7,261 nucleotides of DNA from an uncultured bacterium (GCA_905215425.1 CAJMQD010000042.1:1-7261), one strand, 5' to 3'; positions 1-7,175 are shown, counted from the stretch's first letter. Translations and numbers: made by a program. The notes: generated by a model from the letters alone, not told the origin.

Positions 1-23
1 AATTTACCTATATATTGATCCAC
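1..23 (-). CDS. pknB: Ser/Thr protein kinase, PASTA type, N-terminal start only (partial)
   Basis: Only seven full codons are inside the window: a GTG start followed by D-Q-Y-I-G-K, after which the gene runs off the left edge. Many clostridial PrkC/PknB kinases open with M-D-x-Y-I-G-K before the glycine-rich loop, and a kinase gene directly after a PP2C phosphatase in the rlmN-stp order is a standard Firmicutes arrangement. GTG is chosen because a strong AAGGAGGGG site lies 7 bases upstream and no in-frame ATG is near. In known relatives the protein is membrane anchored, with a cytoplasmic kinase domain and external PASTA repeats that sense cell-wall fragments; none of that is visible here. 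Identity rests on gene order plus a very short peptide. Confidence 0.72.
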
Positions 24-30
24 GGTAAAT

Positions 31-39
31 CCCCTCCTT
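31..39 (-). promoter_or_regulatory. Ribosome binding site of the kinase gene
   Basis: On the minus strand this reads AAGGAGGGG, an almost perfect anti-16S match, 7 bases before the GTG at 23-21. It decides the non-ATG start. It sits in the 43-base gap after the phosphatase stop. That gap contains no hairpin or T tract, so kinase and phosphatase are probably cotranscribed. Confidence 0.8.
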
Positions 40-66
40 AATTCCTATCCTCGGTCTTCCGGGCCA

Positions 67-789
67 TCAATACTGGATCAGCACCACAGTGACGTTATCC
101 GGCGCACCGCGGTGCAGGGCAATGTCCAGCAGACGCTGGCAGCAGGTATCCGGACTTCCCCCGTGGATCACCTCATACAGCATCTCCTGGTCGGTAACCA
201 CATTGCTCAGGCCATCGCTGCACAGCAATACAAACTCACCCGGCTTTACCGGATGCAGAAAATAATCTGCGTTCAGCTCGGGCTCCGCCCCCAAAGCGCG
301 GGTGATCAAGTTCTTTCTGGGGTGGTTTCTGGCCTCGTCCTGGGTCAGTTCTCCCCGCTGGACCAGATCCTGCACCAGAGAGTGATCCCGGGTCAGTTGG
401 GTGATCCCATGCTGGGTGATATGGTAGGCCCGGCTGTCACCTTCATTCAGCAGCGAGGTCTGCTCCTCCCCTGCCAAGGCGGCCACTAAGGTAGTGCCCA
501 TGCCAGTGCAATCCATATCGTGAATCGAGCGCTGGAACACCAGCGTATTGGCCTGGGCCGCTGAGCGCTCTAAAAGCCCGCGGTCGTTTTCCTCCTCGGG
601 CCAAGACTGCTCCAAGGTGTCCAAAAAGCTCTCTACCGCCATAGCGCTGGCAACGTTGCCCGCCCGGGCTCCGCCCATGCCATCGCACACCACCGCGGCG
701 ATTCGCCCGTCGGACAAACGCTTGATTCCGTAGGTATCTTGATTTTGTTCCCGCACAACACCGCGGTCGGTGATCCCCCACACTTCCAT
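67..789 (-). CDS. stp: PP2C-family Ser/Thr protein phosphatase (PrpC/Stp)
   Basis: A 240-residue cytoplasmic metal-dependent phosphatase, the usual size for the minimal bacterial PP2C domain. All hallmark motifs are visible: R-E-Q-N-Q-D with D18, C-D-G-M-G-G with the metal-binding D36 and G37, T-G-M-G-T-T near residue 98, G-D-S-R-A-Y at 117-122, S-D-G-L-S with D192, and A-P-D-N-V-T with D231 near the C-terminus. No membrane segment or signal peptide is seen. By family knowledge it binds two or more Mn/Mg ions and reverses phosphorylation by the partner PASTA kinase, whose gene starts 43 bases downstream. The ATG at 789 is preceded by GAGG with 7-base spacing. It begins 40 bases after the rlmN stop. 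One small oddity is N-E-G-D-S-R where most relatives have V before G-D-S-R. Confidence 0.96.
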   Translation of the reverse strand: MEVWGITDRGVVREQNQDTYGIKRLSDGRIAAVVCDGMGGARAGNVASAMAVESFLDTLEQSWPEEENDRGLLERSAAQANTLVFQRSIHDMDCTGMGTTLVAALAGEEQTSLLNEGDSRAYHITQHGITQLTRDHSLVQDLVQRGELTQDEARNHPRKNLITRALGAEPELNADYFLHPVKPGEFVLLCSDGLSNVVTDQEMLYEVIHGGSPDTCCQRLLDIALHRGAPDNVTVVLIQY

Positions 790-829
790 GGGTCATCCTC
801 TTTTCCGCCGGAAACCGGCCCAAAGAATC

Positions 830-1861
830 TCAGTCTGCTTGTTTTTCCTTCATGGCCTTGCGGCGCAGCTGTCCGCAGGAGGCATCAATATCACTGCCGA
901 GACGTCGGCGCACCGTTACGGTAACGCCCTGGTTTTCCAGCCGCTTTTGGAATTGAGCTACCCGGCGGCTGGGCTTCAAGGGACTCTCCTCCACATCGTT
1001 CAGGGGGATCAGGTTCACATGGCCAGGCAAGCCCTTCAGCAGTCCGGCCAGCAGATCCGCCTGGTGGTCAGAGTCGTTCACTCCGTCGATCATCGCGTAT
1101 TCATAGGAGATGCGCCGCCCGGTGGTCTTAAAATACCGGCGGCAGGTCTCCATCAGCTTGTCCACCCCCACCGAGCGGTTGATGGGCATGATTTTAGAAC
1201 GTGTCTCGTCATCCGGGGCGTGGAGGGAGACGGATAGCGTCAATTGTAACCCAAGTTGGGCCAATTTGTCAATTTTCTCCGTCAGACCGCAGGTGGACAG
1301 AGAAATATGCCGCATTCCGATGTTCAATCCATCCGGGTGGTTCACCAGAGTCAGGAACCGCATCACCGTATCAAAGTTGTCCAGAGGTTCCCCGATGCCC
1401 ATAAGCACGATGTTGGAGATGTGCGCCCCGCTGTCCAGTTGGGTAAACAGCACCTGATCCACCATTTCCGCCGGGGTAAGATCCCGTACCCTTCCCGCCA
1501 GCGTGGAGGCGCAGAAGGCGCAGCCCATGCGGCATCCTACCTGACTGGATACACAGACGGTGTTTCCGTGCTGATAGCGCATAAGCACCGTCTCAATGCA
1601 GTTCCCGTCTGCCAGTTCCCACAAATATTTGATGGTTCCGTCGATGGCAGACACCTGCTTCCGGGCCACCTTCGGCGCAGTGATGAAGCACCGGGCCTCC
1701 AGCTGCTCCCGCAGGCCCTTGGACAGGTCGGTCATCTCCTCGAAGGATGTGACGCCCCGGTAGAGCCAGCGAAACACCTGCTTTGCGCGGAAAGCAGGCT
1801 GCCCCATCTCTTTGAAGAAGGCGGTCAGCTCCTCCAGAGTCATAGATTTAAGGTCGATCAT
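830..1861 (-). CDS. rlmN: Dual-specificity 23S rRNA/tRNA adenine-C2 methyltransferase RlmN (radical SAM)
   Basis: A 343-residue radical-SAM enzyme that in its family methylates C2 of A2503 in 23S rRNA (E. coli numbering) and A37 in a set of tRNAs. Visible features: an N-terminal accessory domain (about 1-90); C103 in C-V-S-S-Q-V-G-C, matching the resolving Cys118 of E. coli RlmN; the 4Fe-4S motif C110-x3-C114-x2-C117; the SAM-binding G-I-G-E-P at 155-159; and the methyl-carrier C329 in A-S-C-G-Q-L, matching E. coli Cys355. All catalytic cysteines are present, so the enzyme should be active. The ATG overlaps the rsmB stop as ATGA. A GGGGAG about 10 bases upstream lies inside rsmB, which implies translational coupling. 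Lack of a resistance context and the conserved gene order favour RlmN over Cfr. Confidence 0.97.
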   Translation of the reverse strand: MIDLKSMTLEELTAFFKEMGQPAFRAKQVFRWLYRGVTSFEEMTDLSKGLREQLEARCFITAPKVARKQVSAIDGTIKYLWELADGNCIETVLMRYQHGNTVCVSSQVGCRMGCAFCASTLAGRVRDLTPAEMVDQVLFTQLDSGAHISNIVLMGIGEPLDNFDTVMRFLTLVNHPDGLNIGMRHISLSTCGLTEKIDKLAQLGLQLTLSVSLHAPDDETRSKIMPINRSVGVDKLMETCRRYFKTTGRRISYEYAMIDGVNDSDHQADLLAGLLKGLPGHVNLIPLNDVEESPLKPSRRVAQFQKRLENQGVTVTVRRRLGSDIDASCGQLRRKAMKEKQAD

Positions 1862-3198
1862 AACAGGGACTCTCCCCTTTTCCTTAACTTACAAATAAAG
1901 AATCCGTCCGTGCCGCAGCGGTGAGGCCACAGGGTGACCATTCCGTCCTCCACTTGGCCGACCGGTCCGGGCAGCGCGAAGCCCTCCCGTTGGAACTCGG
2001 GATTTTCCGCTAAAAATGCCCGAACCACCCCGGCATTTTCCCGTTCCAAAACGGTACAGGTCGAGTACAGCAGCACCCCGCCCGGCTTAACATACCGCTT
2101 CACGTTGTTCAGGATCGCCAACTGCACAGCAGGCAGCCCGGACAAAGGCTCCGGGTCTTTATAGCGGATATCCGGCTTCTTCCGGATCACCCCCAGGCCG
2201 GAGCACGGGGCATCCGTAAGAACTGTATCAAAGGCGTTCTCCCACTCCGGGCGGAATACCGTGGCATCGGCGGTCATGGCCGTGACGCAGGTCAGGCCAA
2301 GCCGCTGGGCGCCCTTCTGGATCAGCGTCTTTTTATGGGGGTGCAGGTCGCAGGAGATCAGCTCGCCCGTGTTTTCCATCTGAATGGCAGCGGCAAAGCT
2401 CTTGCCTCCCGGGGCAGCACAGCAGTCCAGTACCTTCATGCCGGGCTTCACGCCGGAGGCCAGCACCGCCAGCCTTGACGCCGGGTCCTGGATATAAAAC
2501 AGTCCATCCTGAAAGGCGGAGATCTCTTCCAGATTTCCCGTCCCCGATAACTCCAGACAGTTGGAGAGCCAGGAATGGGAAGCCGCAGACACACCCGCCT
2601 CCTCGATACGGCGGCACAGAGCTGCTGTATCGGTTTTCACCGTATTTACCATAGCGGTAATGGGCGGACGGCTGTTATCCGCCTCCAGCAGAGCGGCGGT
2701 CTCCTCCGGGCCGAGAGTGCGCCAGAACTCATCCACCAGCCACTTGGGGTGGCTGTACAGGACGGAGAGGTACTCCCTTCTGTCTCCCTCCGGAATCGTC
2801 GGCAGATTGTCCAGCCGCCGCTCCAATCCCCGCAGAATGGCGTTGACCATGCCCGGCGCCCGGGGGTTTTTGCAGTGAGCCCGGGTCAACGTGACGGCAC
2901 AATTCACCGCTGCGCTGTGAGGGATGCGATCTAAAAACAGCATCTGGTAAGCACCAATGCGCAGATTTTGAAGCACCTTGCTCTCCATGCGCTTTAGGGG
3001 AATGTTGGAGAAGTGGGACAAATAGAAATCCAGCAGCATCCGATTTTGCAGCACGCCGAAACACAGCTGGGTAGCCAGGGCCGCATCCCGGTGGGTCAGT
3101 TCCGCCTGCTTCAGCTGTTTTTTAAGAATTGCGTCCGACCAACCGCCCTGCCGTTCACAGGTATTCAGGGTCAGCAGCGCCGCCTCTCTTCCGTCCAT
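1858..3198 (-). CDS. rsmB: 16S rRNA cytosine-C5 methyltransferase RsmB (Sun/Fmu)
   Basis: A 446-residue SAM-dependent methyltransferase, normal RsmB length, which makes m5C967 (E. coli numbering) in 16S rRNA. Residues 1 to about 130 form the NusB-like RNA-binding domain. The Rossmann methyltransferase domain starts near 235 (F-Y-I-Q-D-P-A-S) and shows motif I, L-D-C-C-A-A-P-G-G-K (257-266), the acidic SAM contact D284, motif IV D-A-P-C-S-G with C332, and motif VI S-T-C-T with C381, the expected nucleophile. The NusB-like domain and the fmt neighbour separate it from RsmF-type enzymes. ATG 3198 is preceded by GAGGAG about 9 bases upstream. It begins 41 bases after the fmt stop, with no terminator between. 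Its stop codon shares four bases with the rlmN start. Confidence 0.97.
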   Translation of the reverse strand: MDGREAALLTLNTCERQGGWSDAILKKQLKQAELTHRDAALATQLCFGVLQNRMLLDFYLSHFSNIPLKRMESKVLQNLRIGAYQMLFLDRIPHSAAVNCAVTLTRAHCKNPRAPGMVNAILRGLERRLDNLPTIPEGDRREYLSVLYSHPKWLVDEFWRTLGPEETAALLEADNSRPPITAMVNTVKTDTAALCRRIEEAGVSAASHSWLSNCLELSGTGNLEEISAFQDGLFYIQDPASRLAVLASGVKPGMKVLDCCAAPGGKSFAAAIQMENTGELISCDLHPHKKTLIQKGAQRLGLTCVTAMTADATVFRPEWENAFDTVLTDAPCSGLGVIRKKPDIRYKDPEPLSGLPAVQLAILNNVKRYVKPGGVLLYSTCTVLERENAGVVRAFLAENPEFQREGFALPGPVGQVEDGMVTLWPHRCGTDGFFICKLRKRGESLL

Positions 3199-3239
3199 AT
3201 TGCTCCGCTCCTCTCTGAATCATTTTTGCCGACTTATGC

Positions 3240-4163
3240 TCAAACCGTAATGGGATGCCCCCGCAGATAATCTGCCGCCGCCATTCGGCGGCTGCCCGGC
3301 GCCTGCAGCTCCGTAATGCGAAGCACAGTGCCGCCGCCGCAGGCCACATCGATCCCGGCCTTGTCTGCTCGAAGAATCGTCCCGGGTTCTTTTCCTGTCT
3401 TATCTTCTGTTTCAATCGTAGTAAAGATCTTTACCTTGTCGCCGCCAAACAGGTCCGTAGATGCCACAGGCCAGGGCAGAAGGCCCCGCACCTGGTCGTG
3501 AATCTGGGCCGCCGTCCGGGTCCAGTCAATGGGTGACAGCTCCCGGGACAGCATGGGGGCCAAGGTGACCTCTGCCGGATCCTGAGGGGTCCGCTGGGCA
3601 GTGCCGTCCGCGATGGCGGCCACAGTCTCCACCAGCAGCTTCCCGCCTAACCGAGCCAGACGGTCATACAGCTCCTGGGCGGTCTCCGTGCGGCTGACCG
3701 GCGTGGAGACCTGCCGGATGATGTCCCCGGCATCCAGCTCATGGGCCATGTCCATGATGGTGACGCCGCTCACCTCGTCGCCGTTGAGCACTGCCCAGTT
3801 AATGGGGGCAGCCCCCCGATACTTGGGCAGCAGCGACGAGTGGACATTGATGCAGCCCTTAGGCGGCAGAGCCAGAATATCCTCGGGCAGAATACGGCCA
3901 TAGGCCGCCACCACGATCAACTCGGGCGCAAGCTCCTTCAAAAGGGCCAGGGCCGTGCCGTCCCGCAGCTTCTCCGGCTGATAGACCGGGATATTATATG
4001 ACAGGGCACACTGCTTTATAGGGGTAGGCTGCAAACGGTTTTGATGCCGTCCAACCGGGCGATCAGGTTGGCTGAACACCCCCACCACCTCATGTCCGGC
4101 CGCGACCAGAGCATCCAGACAGGGCACAGCAAATTCCGGTGTGCCCATAAAAACGATCCGCAT
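3240..4163 (-). CDS. fmt: Methionyl-tRNA formyltransferase
   Basis: A 307-residue cytoplasmic enzyme that transfers a formyl group from 10-formyl-tetrahydrofolate to methionyl initiator tRNA. It opens with M-R-I-V-F-M-G-T-P-E-F, the classic Fmt start. It carries the catalytic triad N106 and H108 (I-N-V-H-S-S) and D144 (H-E-L-D-A-G-D), at the same numbering as E. coli Fmt, plus the S-L-L-P-x-Y-R-G folate/tRNA signature at 110-117. The C-terminal OB-like tRNA-binding domain (about 206-307) is complete. The ATG at 4163 is set by a strong AGGAGG 7 bases upstream. The first 148 bases are also covered, in another frame, by the extended reading frame of def. Fmt itself shows no damage. Confidence 0.98.
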   Translation of the reverse strand: MRIVFMGTPEFAVPCLDALVAAGHEVVGVFSQPDRPVGRHQNRLQPTPIKQCALSYNIPVYQPEKLRDGTALALLKELAPELIVVAAYGRILPEDILALPPKGCINVHSSLLPKYRGAAPINWAVLNGDEVSGVTIMDMAHELDAGDIIRQVSTPVSRTETAQELYDRLARLGGKLLVETVAAIADGTAQRTPQDPAEVTLAPMLSRELSPIDWTRTAAQIHDQVRGLLPWPVASTDLFGGDKVKIFTTIETEDKTGKEPGTILRADKAGIDVACGGGTVLRITELQAPGSRRMAAADYLRGHPITV

Positions 4164-4660
4164 GACTGCTCCTCCTGCTCACGCTCCAGCTGCTCCAACT
4201 CCTCGGTGGTATACAGCCGGTCGGCCAATTCCGTGTACAGATGGCCATCCAGATGGGCCACCTCATGGCAGAAGCAGCGGGCAGTCATTCCCTCGCCCTC
4301 CGCCTCAAACCAGTTGCCGTTCCGATCCTGGGCCCGGACCTTTACCCACTGGGGGCGTTTGATATAGGCCCACATACCGGGTACGGACAGACAGCCCTCC
4401 AGACCGTCCTGTTCCCCTCTCTGCTCCAGGATCTCGGGGTTGATCAATTCCAGCATATCTCCGTCTTCATTGATCACAACGAGAACCACTCGACGGATAA
4501 TGCCGATCTGAGGGGCGGCCAGACCCACACCGCAGGCATCCTCTAAAGTCTCTTTCATATCGTCCAGCAGTTCCCACAACCGCTCGTCAAACTGGGTCAC
4601 TGCGTGGCACTTTTTATGCAGCGCAGGGTCCTTGTCTGTTAAGATCTTACGAATCGCCAT
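4016..4660 (-). CDS. def: Peptide deformylase with apparent stop-codon loss and 49-residue out-of-frame tail
   Basis: Def removes the formyl group from nascent N-terminal methionine as proteins leave the ribosome. Motif 1 is G-V-G-L-A-A-P-Q (44-51), motif 2 E-G-C-L-S-V-P (88-94), and motif 3 H-E-V-A-H (132-136), giving metal ligands C90, H132, H136 and catalytic E133. The common H-E-x-D-H has Ala for Asp, but HExxH is intact. The recognisable protein ends at residue 165 in a charged helix (E-Q-E-E-Q). There a TCA codon (4165-4163) sits where a stop is expected, and the frame continues to a TAA at 4016. The extra 49 residues are rich in Trp and Cys and are only the shifted reading of fmt. ATG 4660 is chosen because AAGGAG lies 9 bases upstream; an in-frame ATG at 4681 lies inside priA and has no such site. 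The gene starts 13 bases after the priA stop. Gene identity is very sure; the true C-terminus is not. Confidence 0.93.
   Translation of the reverse strand: MAIRKILTDKDPALHKKCHAVTQFDERLWELLDDMKETLEDACGVGLAAPQIGIIRRVVLVVINEDGDMLELINPEILEQRGEQDGLEGCLSVPGMWAYIKRPQWVKVRAQDRNGNWFEAEGEGMTARCFCHEVAHLDGHLYTELADRLYTTEELEQLEREQEEQSCGSFLWAHRNLLCPVWMLWSRPDMRWWGCSANLIARLDGIKTVCSLPL
4171..4176 (-). promoter_or_regulatory. Ribosome binding site of fmt, inside def
   Basis: Reads AGGAGG on the minus strand, 7 bases before the fmt ATG. The same bases encode the last Glu-rich codons of deformylase, so the site is embedded in translated sequence, as expected for a coupled gene pair. It fixes the fmt start and marks the place where def would normally terminate. 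Confidence 0.85.
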
Positions 4661-4666
4661 GTTGAT

Positions 4667-4675
4667 CCTCTCCTT
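4667..4675 (-). promoter_or_regulatory. Ribosome binding site of def, overlapping the priA stop codon
   Basis: Reads AAGGAGAGG on the minus strand. The first two bases (AA) are the end of the priA TAA stop codon. The AAGGAG core lies 9 bases before the def ATG at 4660. Ribosomes ending priA would sit on this site, which suggests coupling between the two genes and argues for 4660 rather than 4681 as the def start. Confidence 0.82.
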
Positions 4676-7148
4676 ATCCATTATAGGGGTTCACATCGGC
4701 AAATACCGAAACCCCGCGATTTTCTTTCTCTTGCTGAGCCCGGCGCAGCAGCTGGGCCAGCATAGCCCGCAGGGGATAGGTGTTCTGGGCGGTCAGCGTC
4801 AGTCGGTAACGGTAGCGGTTGTTCACTTTGGCCACCGCCGCCGGTGCCGGCCCCAACAGCTGCCAGGGCTCGTCCCCTAAGGAGCGCAGCCCCTCCTCCA
4901 GCTCCTGACGGAGTCGGACTCCGGTCCGCAGCACCGCGCCCTCGTTGACACCGGACGTGGTGATCACAAACAATTCTCTGAAGGGCGGATACCCCCGCAG
5001 ACGGCGCATCTGGATCTCTGCTTCGTAAAAATGGTCATAGTCCTGCCGCGCGGAGAACCGGATCACATCGTTATCCGGGGTATAAGTCTGAATCAGCGCA
5101 CGGCCGTTTTTTTCTCCGCGGCCCGCCCGACCCACTACTTGGGTCAGCAGAGAAAAGGTCCTCTCCGCTGCCCGGAAATCATCTACATACAGCCCTAAGT
5201 CGGGGGCCACCGCCCCCACTAAGGTCACATTTTCAAAATCCAGCCCCTTGGCCACCATTTGCGTACCCACCAGCACCGGCACTTTCTTTTTTTGAAAGCG
5301 GTCCAGCAGCTCCTCGTGGGGATGAGCGGCGGATACCGTATCCGTATCCATCCGCAGGACTTCCATCCCGGGGAAGGCCTCCTCCAGCTCCTCCTGCACC
5401 CGCTGGGTGCCGGTGCCGATGAAGTTCAGCTCTCCCCCGCAGACAGGACACGCCCGGGGCAGCGGCTGGGAGTGGCCGCAGTAGTGGCACATCAGGCGGT
5501 GATTGGCCGAGTGATAGGTAAGGCGCACCGAACACCTGGGGCAGCTGGGCACCTCCCCGCACTGTCCGCAGGACACCATCCTGCTGGCTCCTCGGCGATT
5601 GAGGAACAGGATCGTCTGCTCCCCCCGTTCCAGATTGTCCAGAATCCCCTGCCGCAGGGGGCCGCTGAGCGAGCTTCCGTTTCCGGATCTCAGCTCGTCC
5701 TTCATATCCACCACGGTTACCTGGGGCAGAGCGCGCTGGTTGTACCGATTTTTCATCTGGAACAGATGATAGATCCCCTGCCGCGCCCGATACATTGTCT
5801 CAATTGACGGAGTAGCGGAACCCAGCAGCAGCAGCGCATGATGTTGAACGCAGCGGTACTTCGCCACATCGATCGCGTGATATCTGGGAACATTTTCTGA
5901 CTTATAGCTGCCCTCCTGCTCCTCGTCCACTACGATGATGCCGATATTCTCTAAGGGCGCAAAGACAGCGGAACGGGTCCCCAAAACGACCCTGGCCTTT
6001 CCCTGCCGGATGCGCTTCCACTCGTCGTAGCGCTCCCCTGCCCGCAGAGAGCTGTGGAGCACCGCAATATCATCTCCGAAGTGGGAGGCAAAAATTCTCA
6101 GCAGCTGCGGAGTCAGGGCGATCTCCGGCACCAGAACCATAGCGGTTCTGCCCCGTTCCAGCTGCTGCCGGATCAGAGCAATATAGACTAAGGTCTTGCC
6201 GCTTCCGGTCACACCGTACAGCAGGGCCGCAGCAGACGTTTCTTGTTGTGACAGCTTGTCCAGCCCGTCAAACGCGGCCTGCTGCTCGCTGTTCAACGCC
6301 ACAGGCCCCGCAGGCAGCACAGCGGACAGGTCGACCCGACGAAAAACTTCCTGTTTTTCCAAGGTAAGCAGTCCGGAGCGCTCCAGTCCCTTCACTGTGG
6401 CCATCGACGCCCCAGTGTAGTAGCACAGCTCCTTGGCCGATACCGCCCCCAGCGAGGACAGCAGCTCCATCACCGCATAGCGCAGCGGGGCACGCCGTTT
6501 CATCGGCGTCACCTGAGCCATCGCTTCCTCTGCCGGGACTGCCAGCACCGCCAGCCGTTCCGTCTTATCCCCCACACCTCGCTGGGCCGTTGTCTCCAGC
6601 TCTGCCACCCCCGCCTCGATCAGCGTACGGATGGCCGGATTAGGATCTCGGGTTCCAAACGCGGCGCGAATCTCACTCATTTCTCCCCGGCCGCCCCAGC
6701 CCAACAGAAGTTCGGCCAGATGGTTGGCCGCGGGGTCGCTTCCGGCAGCGGTATAGACCGCCTCTCTGTCTGTGCCTTCTGTCAGACGTACACAGTCCTG
6801 AAGTGCGAAGAACAGTCCGGCGGGGAGCATGGCTTTTACGGCGTCGTAAACCGTACAGAAATATCGCTCCCGCATCCAAAGCGCCAGACGGATCCCTTTC
6901 TCATCCAGTACCGGCCGGTCGTCCAAAACAGTGTGGATCGACTTCAAGGCCGGTCCGCCCACGGCCGGACTGCGCCCTGTGGCCAGTACGATCCCCTCGG
7001 CTCCGCGGTTGCCGTTCCCGAACGGGACCAGCACCCGTTTCCCCACACAGACAGTGTCCTCCAGCTCCTCCGGTACCAAATAGTCATAGGGGCGGTCGAT
7101 GGCGTATACGGCTTTGGAAACCGCTATTTTAGCCACCGTTCTTTCCAT
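4674..7148 (-). CDS. priA: Primosomal replication-restart helicase PriA
   Basis: An 824-residue superfamily 2 3'-to-5' DNA helicase that binds abandoned replication forks and starts reloading of the replicative helicase; the length is close to Bacillus PriA. The N-terminal 3'-end-binding domain covers about 1-105 and a winged-helix region follows. Helicase motifs seen are Walker A G-V-T-G-S-G-K-T (312-319), motif II D-E-E-Q (408-411) where most PriA proteins have D-E-E-H, G-S-A-T-P-S (443-448), G-T-Q-M-V-A-K-G-L-D-F (628-638) and Q-V-V-G-R-A-G-R-G (670-678). Eight zinc-binding cysteines form four pairs: 527/530, 536/539, 554/557 and 567/570. ATG 7148 is chosen because GGGGAGGG lies just upstream and M-E-R-T-V-A-K-I-A-V matches a usual PriA start; upstream in-frame ATG 7172 and TTG 7178 fall at the tail of a hairpin. 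The stop overlaps the def ribosome binding site. Confidence 0.97.
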   Translation of the reverse strand: MERTVAKIAVSKAVYAIDRPYDYLVPEELEDTVCVGKRVLVPFGNGNRGAEGIVLATGRSPAVGGPALKSIHTVLDDRPVLDEKGIRLALWMRERYFCTVYDAVKAMLPAGLFFALQDCVRLTEGTDREAVYTAAGSDPAANHLAELLLGWGGRGEMSEIRAAFGTRDPNPAIRTLIEAGVAELETTAQRGVGDKTERLAVLAVPAEEAMAQVTPMKRRAPLRYAVMELLSSLGAVSAKELCYYTGASMATVKGLERSGLLTLEKQEVFRRVDLSAVLPAGPVALNSEQQAAFDGLDKLSQQETSAAALLYGVTGSGKTLVYIALIRQQLERGRTAMVLVPEIALTPQLLRIFASHFGDDIAVLHSSLRAGERYDEWKRIRQGKARVVLGTRSAVFAPLENIGIIVVDEEQEGSYKSENVPRYHAIDVAKYRCVQHHALLLLGSATPSIETMYRARQGIYHLFQMKNRYNQRALPQVTVVDMKDELRSGNGSSLSGPLRQGILDNLERGEQTILFLNRRGASRMVSCGQCGEVPSCPRCSVRLTYHSANHRLMCHYCGHSQPLPRACPVCGGELNFIGTGTQRVQEELEEAFPGMEVLRMDTDTVSAAHPHEELLDRFQKKKVPVLVGTQMVAKGLDFENVTLVGAVAPDLGLYVDDFRAAERTFSLLTQVVGRAGRGEKNGRALIQTYTPDNDVIRFSARQDYDHFYEAEIQMRRLRGYPPFRELFVITTSGVNEGAVLRTGVRLRQELEEGLRSLGDEPWQLLGPAPAAVAKVNNRYRYRLTLTAQNTYPLRAMLAQLLRRAQQEKENRGVSVFADVNPYNG

Positions 7149-7155
7149 GCTCCGG

Positions 7156-7163
7156 CCCTCCCC
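7156..7163 (-). promoter_or_regulatory. Ribosome binding site of priA
   Basis: Reads GGGGAGGG on the minus strand, with its GGAGG core 8 bases before the ATG at 7148. It decides that start against the longer in-frame options at 7172 and 7178, which have no comparable site at proper spacing. Confidence 0.75.
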
Positions 7164-7175
7164 ATCTCTCATAGA

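Noticed and set aside
807..819. Small inverted repeat GCCGG-AAA-CCGGC between rlmN and stp
   Set aside because: Only 5 base pairs with a 3-base loop and no T run after it; expected by chance in GC-rich DNA and unlikely to terminate transcription.
1256..1924. Open frame of 222 codons on the plus strand, antisense to rlmN
   Set aside because: It mirrors the GC-rich codons of rlmN and the rsmB end, has no recognisable protein motifs and no ribosome binding site, and overlaps a clearly functional gene fully.
3155..3415. 86-codon minus-strand frame spanning the fmt/rsmB junction
   Set aside because: Out-of-frame reading of the fmt end and rsmB start, rich in Arg/Ala/Gly, with no start signal; not a missing intergenic gene.
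4673..4681. Longer def start at 4681 (adding M-D-K-E-R-I-N)
   Set aside because: It overlaps the priA end, lacks a ribosome binding site, and the extra residues are simply the translated AAGGAG site of the 4660 start.
5259..5807. Open frame of 182 codons on the plus strand inside priA
   Set aside because: Antisense shadow of the zinc-binding and helicase region of priA; composition is that of a frame artefact and no family is recognisable.
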